Shown here piece after piece: positions 34,404 through 47,114 of a DNA stretch of 64,000 bases. Source of the stretch: Macrophomina tecta (lineage: Eukaryota; Ascomycota; Dothideomycetes; Botryosphaeriales; Botryosphaeriaceae); the NCBI GenBank assembly GCA_024180945.1, contig JAKSGN010000003.1, positions 1,674,001-1,738,000 on the forward strand, given 5' to 3'. The number at the start of each line of letters is the position of its first letter. Position 1 is the first letter of the stretch. The translations under genes and the position numbers were made by a program. The notes under the pieces were generated by a model that saw only the letters and a program-made list of their open reading frames with translations, was not told the DNA's origin and did no database searches.

Positions 34404-37400
34404 GTTGCGGATTGGAAAGAGCATTGCATCGCGGCTGGTTCCAGCGTTCACTCTCCTACTGTCATGCCTTTTAATTGCATCCTAGATTATGTTCGGTTGG
34501 GTTCCAGCCACTGCATCGAAGGAGATTCAAATGCAGCTCTCGCTGGAAGGGGCCCGGGTGTTCTCTGGGAGGGACCGGTCCGGCGAGATCGGAGCCCATG
34601 AGAGATTCTCAAGTTGGTCCGCTCATGATGATACGACATTGCTATCCCACACTTCTTTTTCTTCCTGCTTTCTATTTTCAAGCACACAGACAGTCCTTTC
34701 CGGCATTAGCGTCTGCGCGCATATCCCTTTTCTTTTCCTTGTTCGTCTTCACAAACTTCGTGTCAATTCCTTTTCTGCTTTTTGCCTGCGGACGTTTTGG
34801 AGTGGCAAAAAAATTGGCGCAAAGTTTTTCTTGGTGCGGCGGATGGGTCGTGGTTTAGGTCGCGAGCATCTAGAGCGCTTGATCTTGTTTTCAATCCCTC
34901 CCCCTTCTTGTTTTCATTTCTCTGGTTATCAATGGGGTTTGCTGTCTTGTATCCGGGAGGAGATCTGCTATGGAGCTGGGGTTGACTTGGCTGTGTTATG
35001 GGTATTCCACATGTGCTACTGCCATGAAAGGGAGTTGGGAGACCTTCACAAGGCCGGAGGCTACGCTTGCCTCTGCATTGCATTACGGTAGCGTGCATCC
35101 TGTACGGCTAGAGGGTAGGGACTATGTATCATAGCTGCAGAAAGCTATTTTTTTTATCCACCATTATCCAACGATCAAATATAAAAAAGAAATGTCAATA
35201 ACATTGGAGACGCACCTCGTGCTCCTGTGTATGTTTGATGACCACTAGAATTGATACCTACAAGAGATGGTCCGCCAGCTACAAACTTCCGCGCCGATGG
35301 AGGGATTGAATAGGCGAGTCTTTGAAGGGTGATGGGTGATCAAGACAATCCCTAGCTCCCCCGCCTAACCACGCAACCCCGTCAACCGGTTACCCGGGTA
35401 CATGATCGGCGCGGGCATAAGGGGAGGCCTTGCTCGCTAGTTCTTTTTGCTTTTGTCGTTTTCTTGCTCGGTTCCAACGGCTGCGTGCAGCGAGGCTGCG
35501 CCGGACTGCTATTCTCATAACCCACCTATGTCATGGCTTTTCCCCCTCTCTATAGGCGGCTCAGCCACGGTTGATATGTAGTCAACTGGGTCTAGAATCT
35601 CATAGCTCACGAGTGATCATCATCCCGTAGCCCCTGGGAGCTTCGGCGAAATTTATTCTGTCCTCTGGCGTTCGGAGAAATTCTTTCTATACACGAAAGT
35701 TTAAATCGAAGGGGAGGGGCAAAAGGAGGGAGGGGAGGCAAATGGGAAGTGTGATCGTCGAGATTTATACGCTTGTTCGCTTCTTGATTTGATCGATTAA
35801 TTGATTGCTCTCCACAGGTTGCACGCAAGAAGATCTACTGCCTGGGAAGACGGATGAGGAAGAGGAGGGTTACTGCTGCATCAAGGCCCTTTCTGTCCTT
35901 TTCCCGCAGTGTTGGAAGATGTGTGTGGCGTGCGCATGGGGGGGCACATCGCGGGATACCGGGAGGCAAGAGGGCGGAAAAGGGAAAAGGCAGAATCTGG
36001 GGCGGCAGAGAAATGTCTGCGGGCGAGGGAGAGTGGACAGGAGCCGATAGCTCACATATACCGAAGATGCGGCCCGAGAGGAGGCGAGGATGGTCGACGG
36101 ACAAGGTTTTCCCTCAAACTCTATGCCGCTTTCCTGCTGGGCGGGGAGCGGAGACGGTTTGCCTTTGCAATTGGGCGGACCTTGTTCAAACACGCGTATA
36201 GCGTACTTGTTCATCCATGCATTGCAGTCTCGATCGCGAAAAGAAAGAGGCTGATTATGAAGAGGATGATGAATATGATCAGAGACGATCGTGCTCGGAA
36301 TCCCACCATGACCTCCAACGCCGCGGCTCAAGACGGATACTGCAGGCATCAACGCGGAAAAGAGATGTTCCTAAGACGAGCATGTGGGTGGCATGAAGCG
36401 GAAGCGCAAGGGACGGGATCCCGCGCAGGTGCGTAAAGCGCGGGCCCGCTCCGACGCTCTCTGATCCCTTGCCGTCTCTGTAGTTCGCCTCTCTCCATTC
36501 AATTTCCGCCCTGCTCGATCTGATGTCTCGGAGGGTCAACCCGTGGCAGAGCAAGAACGGGGCAAGGATTTGTGTTGTTGTGGTGCTGGTCGCGCCGTGC
36601 CAAGATGGAAGGGTTGCGATGGTGAAACCGTCTCATTCCCCGGTCCAAAAGAAAAAAGAGGGCCCCTGCCCTAACAGCGGTTTCGTATCTTCCGGCCGCC
36701 GGCGACTACGCGCGGGTGGGTATACTTGTGTTTCGGGCGGGTGGGCGGTTCTTTTTTTTTCTTGGGCCCCATGGGGCCTTTGCCCGTTGGTGGTGCCGGT
36801 CAACGGCCCCGGCCGTGTGTCCTCTGCCCTCCCTTTTTTTGTGGTGTATCTGCGCCCCCGTATAGGTGAGTTCGAACGTGGCGCGCGCGTGCGAGCTGAC
36901 GGGCGTTCCAGGGCGGGATGGGGCCCCCACATTTTTCTTTTGGCTCCGAATCGCTGGAGTGCTAGGTGCTGGGGCAGGTGGGCATTTGGGGGGCGCAGCG
37001 CGTATTCCCGCTGCGAATATCAAGGCGGCGGGCGCGTCGGGCGCGGGCGCTTGTGGACGAGGACGGGTTGGACAAGAGCTCACTGTTGTGGTATGCAAGG
37101 CTGGCTCGGCGCTGCTTACTGGATGGGGGGCTCGTGGCATGAGCAGGCCAATCCGCGCTGCAGAGGCGGATGGAGGGAGTTCATTGGCTAGAGCAAGATT
37201 GGAGATGTACACATGGTAGGCCATGGGATATCAGGTAGAAAAAGTGAAGCCCAGGTCCTCAGGTAGATGACACACGTGGCAAAAAGATATGCCGTCCGCA
37301 AAATTGACGGGAGTAATTCCGACAGTTGAGAGGACCCTGTTGATCCGCTAAGTACGTGAGACGCTGCCGACCCGCTGCTGGAAACGGTTGCAATATGTGG

Positions 37401-38559
37401 GAGGCAGTATATGGTTTCTACAACGGCTTCCAGAATGTGTTGAGACGGCAGGCGCTTGGTGTGGCTGTGCCTGGACATGGTACTCTTACTTTCGCCTACT
37501 TCGCAATATACATGGCCGATGGGTTTGAAAGTAGAGACGGAACCAGCCCAGCCGGACGACCGGCCGAGGAATCAGGCAACATGGTGGAAGGAACCGGTCA
37601 AGTGCACGGAAGCAAAGCCGGAGTCAGAGTGGTCTGAGAGCATATGGCCATAAACCATCACTGTACGTACGAACCGCGGATGTTTTGGGAGACGATGGAT
37701 AGGCCGAACAGTGGAGGGAAAATACCGCAACAAGGGCCGCGTACTCGGCGAGCAGCCGCAATGCGAGGCTTGGTAATGGGCGTTCGGCTGGACCCGTCGG
37801 CAGCGTTGGTCCGAAACGGTAGACGTGAGGAAGTTGTTCTCCCATTAGCGCTGTGTATCACCAGTTGCCGTCACACCCACATCGCCCAGAGTCCTGTGAG
37901 CATTAGAACGAGCCTTGCGAACGGAGCACAAACGATCCGGGGAGTGAGGCGACTTCAGTGCTTACAGTTCAGCTCGCCACTGAATCTACCCACCTACGGC
38001 CTGGTCCAGACCGATCACAAGGAGGCGCAGGGTTGTGGTCTTGATGACCATGTCTCAACGGCCTAGTGGAGTGCTGTTGGGATAAGCCGTCTGGAGATGT
38101 GCCTTCAAGCGCCAATCCTCAGAAGGTTTTGCTTGAATTTCTCTGGACTGTCTGTCCCCCACTAGCGCAAGGAGATAGTTCCTTACGATATCAAGAGTCA
38201 GTAGATCTGCATCCGGCTCTCTTCCCGTCGCTTATCGCTTGGCCTCGCAAACTATCTTTTTAAGCTTACTGGCGTCGTTGAGGTCGCGTTGAAGCACTGA
38301 AGAAGGCAAGCCTCCGGTGACTTCTTCTTCTACGTTTGGCCACGCGGTTTGTAGGTGACAGGTGGATATTGAATGGGTGAGGGCGTCATCTGGCAGTACT
38401 ATAAGAAAACCCTGGATTGTTCAACAAGGCAATCCGAGGAGTCGTCGGCTCCGGCGCATCCACGGCCGAAATTCCAGGACTCCCCAAGAAAAACAAGCCA
38501 CCAAAGCTCTATGCCCCGGCAGACCATTCACCAAGATATCCTTTGTCAGCCGTAGAGAG
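34404..38559. other. Gene-poor region downstream of STE12
   Basis: T-rich STE12 3' flank to about 35000, then GC-rich low-complexity DNA with Gly/Arg-rich spurious frames (for example 36523-37191). I see no supported gene. Confidence 0.5.
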
Positions 38560-39543
38560 AAGTTGGTACCGGGATCAATCCAATACTAACTGTCGTCCGG
38601 GTATTTCAGGATATTCCACCCTAAGTCCATGGCAGAAAATACTGAGCTCTGATCGATGGAGGTTTGGCTGAATTCGGCGTAGAAGGTGGAATTGGAACCT
38701 TCCGGGAGGTCTTACTGGTTGGCAGCTTGGAAAGGGTGGCATTGCGAATTCTCCACATTTCCATCGCCGTCTGCGTCAATCCAGCAGACACTCGCATTAT
38801 TCACTACGGGCGGCACGACACCAGTGACGTCTCCTGATAATGCGCCACTTGTCTGAAGTTTACTCGTCAGTCCTCATATATTCATCTCACCGCAAAATAT
38901 CACGAGCTATGGGCAATCGTACTGTGACAATGATAACAAGTAGGCTTGAGTGGTCAAGGTAGAGAATGCAAACGAATCGCTGATGAATTGTCCGAGCATT
39001 CTCTGGCTTTGTTTGTAGTACCATCTGAGCTATTGATTGCTAGTTGTTGAGGTCTTGGACCCGTTGAGAGACTATTGGATTGGATCGGTGGTGTATTGGC
39101 AATAATGAGTACCATTGGGACTAAACCGTGACACGTACGGAGCTCAACCCCTCGAGAACTTTTGCACATCTGCTGATAGTACAGACGTGATGTCTAACAA
39201 TAATGACGAGGAAACGTCCGAAAGAGGCGAGCAGAAACCTCCCCCTTATTTTGCACATGAATACGAGATTTCCCTATGGCCCGCGGCTCGCAGTGTCGAA
39301 GGTGTGTAGGTCTGTAAGTGGATGTGGCCCGATTTCGTAGTGCACCCATCTCATCTGGCTCAATCCCTCCTCCACTACAAGCAGCATGGATGATTTGAAC
39401 AAGGTTAAGAAGATGGATACTAGTGAGTTCGGCGCGACAGAGACATTGCAGAAGGAGAGTGGCTGGTCTTGGAAATGGAAGAGGATTGCGGCAACGGCCA
39501 ACATACAGCAGAGGCTTAAGACGCATGCGATGATTTTCCACAT
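38560..39543 (-). pseudogene. Decayed DUF3176-type membrane protein gene
   Basis: Minus strand from an ATG at 39543: a hydrophobic start (MWKIIACVLSLCCMLAVAAI) is followed by SVAPNSLVSIFLTLFKSSML, VVEEGLSQMRWVHYE and PLTDLHTFDTASRGP. This is the typical opening of fungal DUF3176 proteins, where the next residues are WGS. Here the Trp codon position is TAG, consistent with TGG-to-TAG decay, and the reading frame continues (IRGRFLLASFG) before further stops and frame changes. Coding-like segments on the same strand at about 38600-38860 (including VCWIDADGDGN, with a splice-like GTAAGA after it) may be later exons, less surely. DUF3176 function is unknown. Confidence 0.5.
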
Positions 39544-40524
39544 CCAGGGGCCATCGCATAGGTCCCTGGGATGACTGCAAACGATCGCGTGAAATGCAGG
39601 TTAAAAAAGAAAAGAAAAAAACAAAGGCAAGCAACAGATGACATTTGCAGCACTGCTGGGAGAGACTTCAGGTGCTTCAAAGAAGACACAAGATCTACAT
39701 GAAGTGGTAGCCTGATGTATCCCGGCATTTGCGGGCAGGCCCAATTAGGCAGTCGGAGCTTGAAGCGACCACTCAATTAATGCCAAGCAAGACAATGTCC
39801 ACTTGATACCGCGATTCTCTTCCTCATACAGCTGCCGGGCTGAATGCCCAAACATGGATACAGCTCACCTGCCCTGTGGTTCTTGATTTCCTATTTTTTT
39901 TTTTCTTTTTTTAACAAAAAAGGTAACTGGCTGGCGAGCTGTCGCACCCCTTCGAAATCCACACCCCTCGTAGCAACTATTCTGCATGCAAGAGTCCGGG
40001 AGTCGGCTGAGTCTTCTCCGAAAAGTTCCATTTTACAGTTCACTGCGGATGACCGGACAAGAAACTTGCCTTCCATTACGATTTGGATTCGCATCGCAAT
40101 GTATGTACCTTCCGCCTGTTCGTCCTGTGGCCGCAATAGGCAATGTTCCGTGCATTGGGATTTTCACCGAGCTACCATGATGGTGGAACGCCCGATTTAT
40201 CTGTTTCTCCTGGCGCTTAAATCTTTATTTGCAGGTCTGGTCCGCCTCTGCACATCGTGGGGTAGCGAACCTGCAGCTACTGCGCGAATATCCACCAATT
40301 ACGACTCGTGTATCATAAAGCCGCCCCGCATCATCATTTACCAAGTATCGAGAATACGTACCCTGGTCTCTCCGCTCGGTGGCATCTACCCCGACCTCCT
40401 GCTTTGGAATCATCCTCTCGCCGGAATCCCTTACCCTTCATCGATGAGTGATATGTATATACAGAGTTGAGAACTGCAACCCGTCCTCCATCAGTATAAA
40501 CCTTAGCTGAAAATATTCAGAGCC
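39544..40524. other. Upstream region of the GH28 gene
   Basis: An open plus-strand frame of about 208 codons (39844-40470) lacks recognisable motifs and is probably chance. The stretch 40480-40524 includes TATAAA at 40495 close to the GH28 start, a plausible core promoter. Confidence 0.45.
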
Positions 40525-41412
40525 ATGACTTCTCATAACACCGTTCTTGGAATTTTTTTAGTGCTTTTCATGCTCGCCTGCGCCAACTACACCCATGCGA
40601 GTCGACTGGAACGTCGCGCAGAATGCGTCGTTCCGGCAAACGAAGATGGCTCGGACGACACACCAGCAATACTGGAAGCTTTTCACACGTGTAGAAGCCA
40701 CGGACGCATCGTCTTTCAAAACACGACGTATCATATTAATCAGATCATGAAGACTGTCGGCTTGGTCGAGACTGACATTCACATCTATGGAACCCTGCTC
40801 GTATGTAAAATCCCGAGTATAACTTGTCACTCATAAACCCTCCATTAATCTCTGTGATTCAGTGGAGCACGAACACATCGTACTGGCTGAATAACAACCA
40901 GTGGACCGGCTTCCAGAACGGAAGCGCTGCCTGGTTCCTTGGCGGCACTAACGTCACGGTGGACGGCTTCGGCTACGGCACACTGGATGGGAATGGGCAA
41001 GTCTGGTAGGAGAAAGCTTTGCACAAATAATACGAATGCCTTCGCTTACACTGCTTGCAAAAAGGTACGATCTGGTCAATGGCGAGTCCAACTACCCCCG
41101 TCGCCCGCACGCGGTAGCAGTCTGGGAAGCCGAGAATATGACTTTCCGGAATCTCCGCATGGTCCAGAGCCAGATGTGGACACTGTCAATCATGTGGTCG
41201 AAGAACGTCCTCTTCGACGGCGTTTACATCAACAGCACCTCTCACAGCGGCGCTCCAGCGCGCAACACCGACGGCGCTGACACACTCAACTCGGACAGCA
41301 TCACATTCCGCAACATGTACATCCGCAACGGTGACGATGCCATCGCCATCAAGCGCAACTCGACCAACATTTTGATTGAAGACTCTACCTTTGACAACTC
41401 GCTTGGCATCCA
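40525..41412 (+). pseudogene. Glycoside hydrolase family 28 (polygalacturonase-like), 3'-truncated
   Basis: Exons 40525-40800, 40863-41005 and 41065 to about 41412. A signal peptide (MTSHNTVLGIFLVLFMLACA) leads into a GH28 beta-helix protein: WSTNTSYWLNNNQW, FGYGTLDGNGQVWYDLVNG, and the catalytic-site motifs NTDGAD (Asn at about residue 207) and GDDAIAIK (Asp 230-231). Family members secreted by fungi cleave pectin or related galacturonans. The recognisable protein stops after DNSLGIH, just where the family has its G-x-G-I-x-I-G-S segment. The essential C-terminal His and R-I-K motifs are absent, and about 120 bp of unrelated sequence precede a copia insertion at 41536. The gene is therefore broken, unless the 3' part lies elsewhere. 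Confidence 0.8.
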
Positions 41413-41535
41413 TATGGTCACTCGCCGCACCCGATTATATACACATAGAGTGAACTATTGTTACTATCGTATGTATGCTATTTCTAACGATTAGTCGCTT
41501 GTGCGATAAGTAGCCGTATATAATAGACGTGTTAT

Positions 41536-41763
41536 TGTTGGAACAAGTGGTGTGACGGCTTGATCAATGATAAAAGAATCAATTGGAATGAGTGGCATGT
41601 CTAGTAGAGGGAGGCCGTACGGGCTTCCCTTATACCTATCCTACCTACTAGGGTGAAACGGGTATGTAACTTGCTTACCTGCTGAGACAGGTGTGCAACG
41701 AGTATAAGACATAACTGAATCCAAAACACTACTGAAAGTAAAATGCACGTGATTGATCCAACA
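41536..41763 (-). repeat. copia 3' LTR (left copy)
   Basis: 228 bp, TGTTGG..CCAACA, direct copy of 47115-47342. Confidence 0.95.
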
Positions 41764-41905
41764 CACCCCCTTCACGTACTGCCTATTTGGGGAGTAGGTG
41801 ATAAAAAGAAATAAGAGTAAAACAGATAACTGGGTGAGTGTTGAACTCGTGAACTCGCTCAAAGTAGGCGGTTGATTTCCAAGATTAAAAGAAATAACAA
41901 AACGC

Positions 41906-42070
41906 ATTCTCCATACTACAAGCAAGCGGTACTGCTTGCTTGCAGTATGGAGAATACACAAGTAATGTGAGGATAATACATATAAGTACTAAAAGGGTTA
42001 GGGGAGACTCATGCCTGCTCAGGCATGAGTCCTCTGTTAGCTTAAGTAAGCTATGAGGGTTGCGCCTCAT
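41906..42070. repeat. Four consecutive hairpins in the copia 3' non-coding segment
   Basis: Inverted repeats lie one after another: 41906-41955 (22-nt arms with one mismatch, 6-nt loop), 42006-42031 (perfect 12-nt arms GACTCATGCCTG, 2-nt loop), 42038-42053 (TAGCTTA / TAAGCTA) and 42053-42070 (ATGAGG / CCTCAT). They fall between the pol stop and the 3' LTR. Confidence 0.85.
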
Positions 42071-42098
42071 TTTGTGAAATGACACAAATAAATGACTG

Positions 42099-45000
42099 CT
42101 AATTGTGGAGTAGGGAAAGTCCAATGGCCGTAACGAAATGAGCGTGCTTCTGGCGAGGTAGGGCTTTAGTAAGACCGTCTGCTAACATTACTGCTGTAGG
42201 CGTCCACTGAAGGTGAACGTTGCCTGCTTGGGCTTCCTGGCGCAGCCAATGGTGGTGTATATCCACATGACGTAGCTTGGTGTTGAGCTTCCCAATGCTT
42301 TCCTGCATGAGCCGAAGCGTTTGCGTATTGTCGCACTGTATTTTGATTTGGTGGCCTGGATCGAATTGCACTCCTCTGAAAAGGCGTTTCCACCAGAAGC
42401 ATTGCTTGGCGGCTTCTGATAAGGCAAGAAGCTCGGCTTCGGTGGTTGAAGTTGTAATAGTAGGCTGCTTAATAGCCTTCCAATCAACAGCTGCTCCGAA
42501 TATGGTGATAATCGAGCCTTGGTGGCTGCGGCGCGTGTCCGGATCATTAGCAAATGCTGCATCACTGCTAATGGTAAAGATATTGTTTTCGTCCTCATAG
42601 TTGCCCTGAAAGAATAAGGCGAGCTTCTTGGTTCCTGCTAAATAGCTAAGGAGCCTTTGGGAGAGCTCAAGGTGGCGAGGAGACGGATTGGTAAGGTAAG
42701 ATGATAGTGCGGAACAGGCGTACGCAATATCTACCCTTGTGCTGGTGGCCGCAAATTGTGCTGAACCAATCCTGCTTTGATAAAGGTGAATGTCTTGCGC
42801 GCTTGCGTGCGTGCCTTGGTTCGCTTGAAGCACTTCATCTGAAGGAAGCGGTGTTGAAGGAAAGTGATTTTCACTAACACCGTAGCGAGTGATAAGGCCA
42901 GAGATATATGATTCCTGAGAGAGCTATAAGAGCTTCTGCTCTCGGTCCCTTACAATGCGTAAGGCTAGGAACCATTGTGCTTCTCCTAGAATTCTCATCT
43001 CGTAGCGTTTGAGCAGGTCTTCTTGGAAAGCATCTGCAAAAGGTTCATCTCGCCTGTGGTATGCCATAATAACGTCATCTACAAAGAAGAAGACGAACAG
43101 GCGATCGTTTGAGTATAGGCAAGGGGCATCAGGCACCTGAGTCAAACCGAGCTCTTCTAAGGATTTGCAGAAGTGCCGTTGCCAGAGAGCTGGTGACTCC
43201 TTAAGGCCATAAAGCGCTCGAAGTAAACGAAGGATTTGGCCTTGTTCAAGCTTTAGTCCTTCTGGAGGTCGACAGTATGTCTTTTCCTCAAGTGGAACGT
43301 GAGGGAATGCGTTTATAACGTCGTACTGGCGCATTTCTAAGTCAAAAGCGCAGATTATGGCAATTAGGGCTCGGAAAATCCGAAAGGCAAGGGTAGCTGC
43401 ATAAGTGTCCTGCTGAGTAGCTTGAAGGTCTCCTCTTACACAGATGCGTGCTTTAACCTTAGTGAGCCAGCCGTGTTCATCAAGCTTATACTTGAATACC
43501 CAGGTAAGTGGAATAACATCCTTACTAAGGCTTTTTGCTTCACTGAGTGCTGCTGTTTCCCACACCCCCTTGCCCTGAAGTTCCTGGAGTTCTGTTTGGA
43601 TTGCCTCCAGTAGGTGGGTTTTCATTGGGTGGTTGAAAATGTCCTTGTAGAAACGAGGTTCAGGTGGCAGTTGATCTCGGTGAATGCGTGGTAGGCCTGT
43701 AGGCGATGCTTGCGCTTTTGCTGCAGTAGATTCCTGGAAAGATGCGAGAAAAGACGTAAACAGCATTTGGTGACTGAACATATTGTCATGAATTGACGCA
43801 ATATACGCATCTTTGCGTGAGTTGCGAGTCCTTGATCCGTGGATAATCAGGTTTGGATTAATATCCGCTACAATATCACGTCCTCTTGGGGCACGGTTTC
43901 CTCTAGCAGCGCCTGGATCAGGTGGATTCTCGTATTGGACTGGTATAAGCTGGCCGAGTCCTCGTGATTGTTGATTCTGTTGATCTTCACCCCCTAAGCC
44001 TTGAGAGGCTAAGCCTTGAGAGGCTTGTTGTTGGACTGGAGTGGATCGATCTGGTAATGCGTGATCTGAAGGATCTGGTGTTTGCTCGCCTTGAGTTGAG
44101 CCTGCTTGTAGGCAGCTTTTCGCATGCTGTTCGCGTGCTAGGCCTTCACTGGTTGATTCTGAAGGGCTTGGTAGATAATCCAGTTGTGCTCCTTGTGCTT
44201 GGGCGCCTAGGTGGCTGCCTTGAGTCTCTGGAGTTTCTTGAGTTGATTGAATTGGAGCCGGTGATAGCTCATTACTAAGGTCAAAGAAGACCTCAGATTC
44301 CTGATCCGAGGGGATAATCTCCTCCTCATAAAGCGTAATGCGGGGAATAACTACCTCTTGCTCTTGATTTTGCTCCTGTTGCTGCAGAGCGAGTATCTTT
44401 TCTAGATCCTCTAGAGAGAACTTGCTGGATTCGTCAAAGGTGACGTCTCTTGAGCGTACTACTCGGTCCTTTGGAGGATGCCAGATTCTGTAGATGTTGG
44501 TGGAGTCATATCCAACCAAATATCCGATAAGGACACGTTCATCCAGCTTATTACTGCGTGGAATGTTCTTCAGTAGTGAGTAGGCTTTACAGCCATAAAC
44601 TCGAAGGTGAGCTACTTTTGGCTTCTTGCTATGGACACGCTCAAATGGCGTTTTCCAATGGTGGCGCTTCATTGGAGTCCTATTGTGGATGTAGACTGCT
44701 GCCTTGATAATTTCAGGCCATAGGTGCTCAGGCAGGTTGGCACTAACTCGCAATGATCTTGCTTTGATGATGATTGAGTGCCCTAAACGCTCTGATGCGC
44801 CGTTCTGCTGAGGGGTATACGGAGCTGATACTTCATGGGTAACTCCCTGCTGCTCAAGCTGCTGCTTAAAGGCTCGTGTAAGCGACACTTCTCCATCTGA
44901 TCTAAGAAAGGCTACTGATTTGCCAAATCTTGTCTTAATCATTTGGATGATGTTGAGAAGGTGCTGGGTGCACTCATCCTTAGTTGCGTGAGTGACCGCA

Positions 45001-46793
45001 AAAGTGAATTTGGTGGAAGCGCATTCAAGATGCGTAATCCATTGGTGGCCGTTGTTGGCTCGTGTCATGTGTGTTAAGTCAAATGAGACTCGAAAGAATG
45101 CTTCTTCTGATGATTCCTCTGGTTGCATAGATCGTGAGATCTGCTGGTGTGCCTTAGTGCGAGCGCACACGTCACAGTGATCAGGTAGCTGCTGATTGGT
45201 AATTGTGGCTCCTTGTACCGCTTGTGACAAGGCTTGAATAGCTCTTCTGCCCGCGTGCGCAAAGATTTCATGCCATTGTGTGGCTGGCAACGAGCGATTG
45301 GCAACGTTTGATACTATAGCCGGTGGTTCATCTGCTTCCTTATATTCCATGAAGAAGTGGTTTTGAGCGAAGGTTAGGTAGGCCACAATGAAGTCCTCTA
45401 AGTAGAGGCACATGCGTCCTGTGTCTAACTCGATTCCCTTTTCTCTTGCCTTAGCAATAGAGACGAGGTTTGCCATAAACGAGGGTACGTAGGCCACGTC
45501 CATAAGCTTAATAGTGCGTGGGCCCTTGTGGTTGGTGGTGTACACCAGTGCCTCACCAAATGACTCGATCTTAACCGTGGAGTTTCCTGATGTAACGTAG
45601 TCATCTGGCCCTGCGTCCCTTGTTTTGGTGTAGCGATTCTTCATGTACTGATTGCAGATATGGTGTGTTGTGCCAGTGTCGGCAATCCATGAGAGATCAA
45701 GCGTTGTAGGCCTTGAAATGCGTTGTGCATTAAATGATGAGGCAACTACAGCTGGAAAGGATGATGTTTTCTTATCTCCTTTGCCTGGTTTTGGCTCTTG
45801 TTCCTTTTGAGGAGCGTTGTCCTGCTTCTTCTGGCTTTGGCCGTGATTTTGGCCATTTTTAAACCGTTCAATGGAGCGTTCAACTCTTCTCTTAATCTGT
45901 GGATCCTCGAGTGCCTTGTTGACCTTGTCTTGAACCTCCTGGTTTGGTGTCCAATCTGCTGGTCTAGCCTCTGGATTGTAATATCCACATATATGGTAGA
46001 AGTGATTCTCGCCACATAAGCAGGAGGGTAGCTTTCTTTCCTGCTTCTTATCCCTTAGTGAAGCAGTGAAGGCTGCTTTGGTAGCCTTCGGATTCTTAGC
46101 CGCATTCTGGCGTGAGTAGTTTCGGTAGTCGATAATTATTTTATGAAGCGACCTATTAAGCTCATTATACTGTAGCTTGATCTTGTGGGTTGAGGCCCAA
46201 TGGGCATCAAGAGGGGTAAGCGCCTTAAGAAAGGCGATCTTGCCTCGATTACCCATAACTTCTGGAAGTTCGAGCTCCTCTGCCTTGAACAGAGTCTCTT
46301 CCTATTGTGAAAGCCATTTATCGATGTTCTGGCTGCTTGGAGGCTTCTCAAGCTGGCGAAGCTTATTAATAATAAGTTCCTCTTGAGTTTCCCTTGTTGG
46401 CTGGAGCCGCGCCTTAAGCGCTGTAAGCTGAGAATAGGGGTGCGAATCGCCCCTGAGCTTCTTTAGGATTGGGAGCAGTGATGGGCTCACTGAGTCCTTA
46501 ATAATCGTTGATAGATCATTGATCTCCTTTTTGAGCTTCTTATGCTTGGATAGGTCCCTTTCACGAGCTCTGATTTGTATTTTGTAGCGCTCCCAGGCTC
46601 TTTGTTGGTTTGGATTAGAGACTGGTGGCTCTGGAATCTCAGCTGGCTCGCTTGGTTGAGAAGGCTTCGATGGCTTCGATGGGTCGATATAGTTGAATAT
46701 CTCGTATTTCTTAGCTCGTGATTGGATGATGAAGTACCATTTATCCTAATTATTAGCTGTCTTCAAGACAACTATAGGTTTAGAAGACGTCAT
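42099..46793 (-). pseudogene. copia gag-pol polyprotein with three in-frame TAG codons
   Basis: One continuous frame from ATG 46793 to the terminal stop at 42101-42099 (1564 codons), interrupted only by TAG at 46748-46746, 46304-46302 and 42926-42924. Order is gag; protease WIADTGTTHH; the pre-integrase HHCC zinc region (HEIFAHAG..CDVCART); integrase core with FDLTHM and APYTPQQNGASERLGHS; reverse transcriptase with PLTWVFKYKLDEHGWLTKVK, DVINAF and the catalytic FVDDVIM; and RNase H (SSDAAFAND, TTSTTEAELLALSEAAKQ). Two of the stops fit lost Trp codons (NN*DKWYF, LL*LSQESYI) and one Gln or Trp, as expected of TGG or CAG changing to TAG. It is probably dead in cis, but only by point changes. 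Confidence 0.9.
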
Positions 46794-47114
46794 GGCGCAG
46801 TATTGCGTTGCGTCGTGTTGTGTGCCAAAGGAGGCACAGGTAAGTTGCCAAAGTAGGCAGTAGGTGTGAGGCCAATAAACAAGCCGTTTACTTAAAAGTA
46901 TTACTCTGAGGCGGTGGGAAAGTGCTGCGCTTTAGGTAATAAAAAAGGCGTGTTGTAGGAGGCAACTGAAGTCCTCCGTTACAGGACACGTATGGCAAAA
47001 GAATGCCAAGAATAAACGTCCGGATGCCACGGAACGCTCGGAATAGTATAATAAGGTGCTGGGGAGGATGGCTTAGAATGCGAAAGGCACCAAAGACGCA
47101 CCCGGGCTTATAAC

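Noticed and set aside
39844..40470. 208-codon frame upstream of the GH28 gene
   Set aside because: No motif, unusual composition, and its position immediately upstream fits promoter DNA better.
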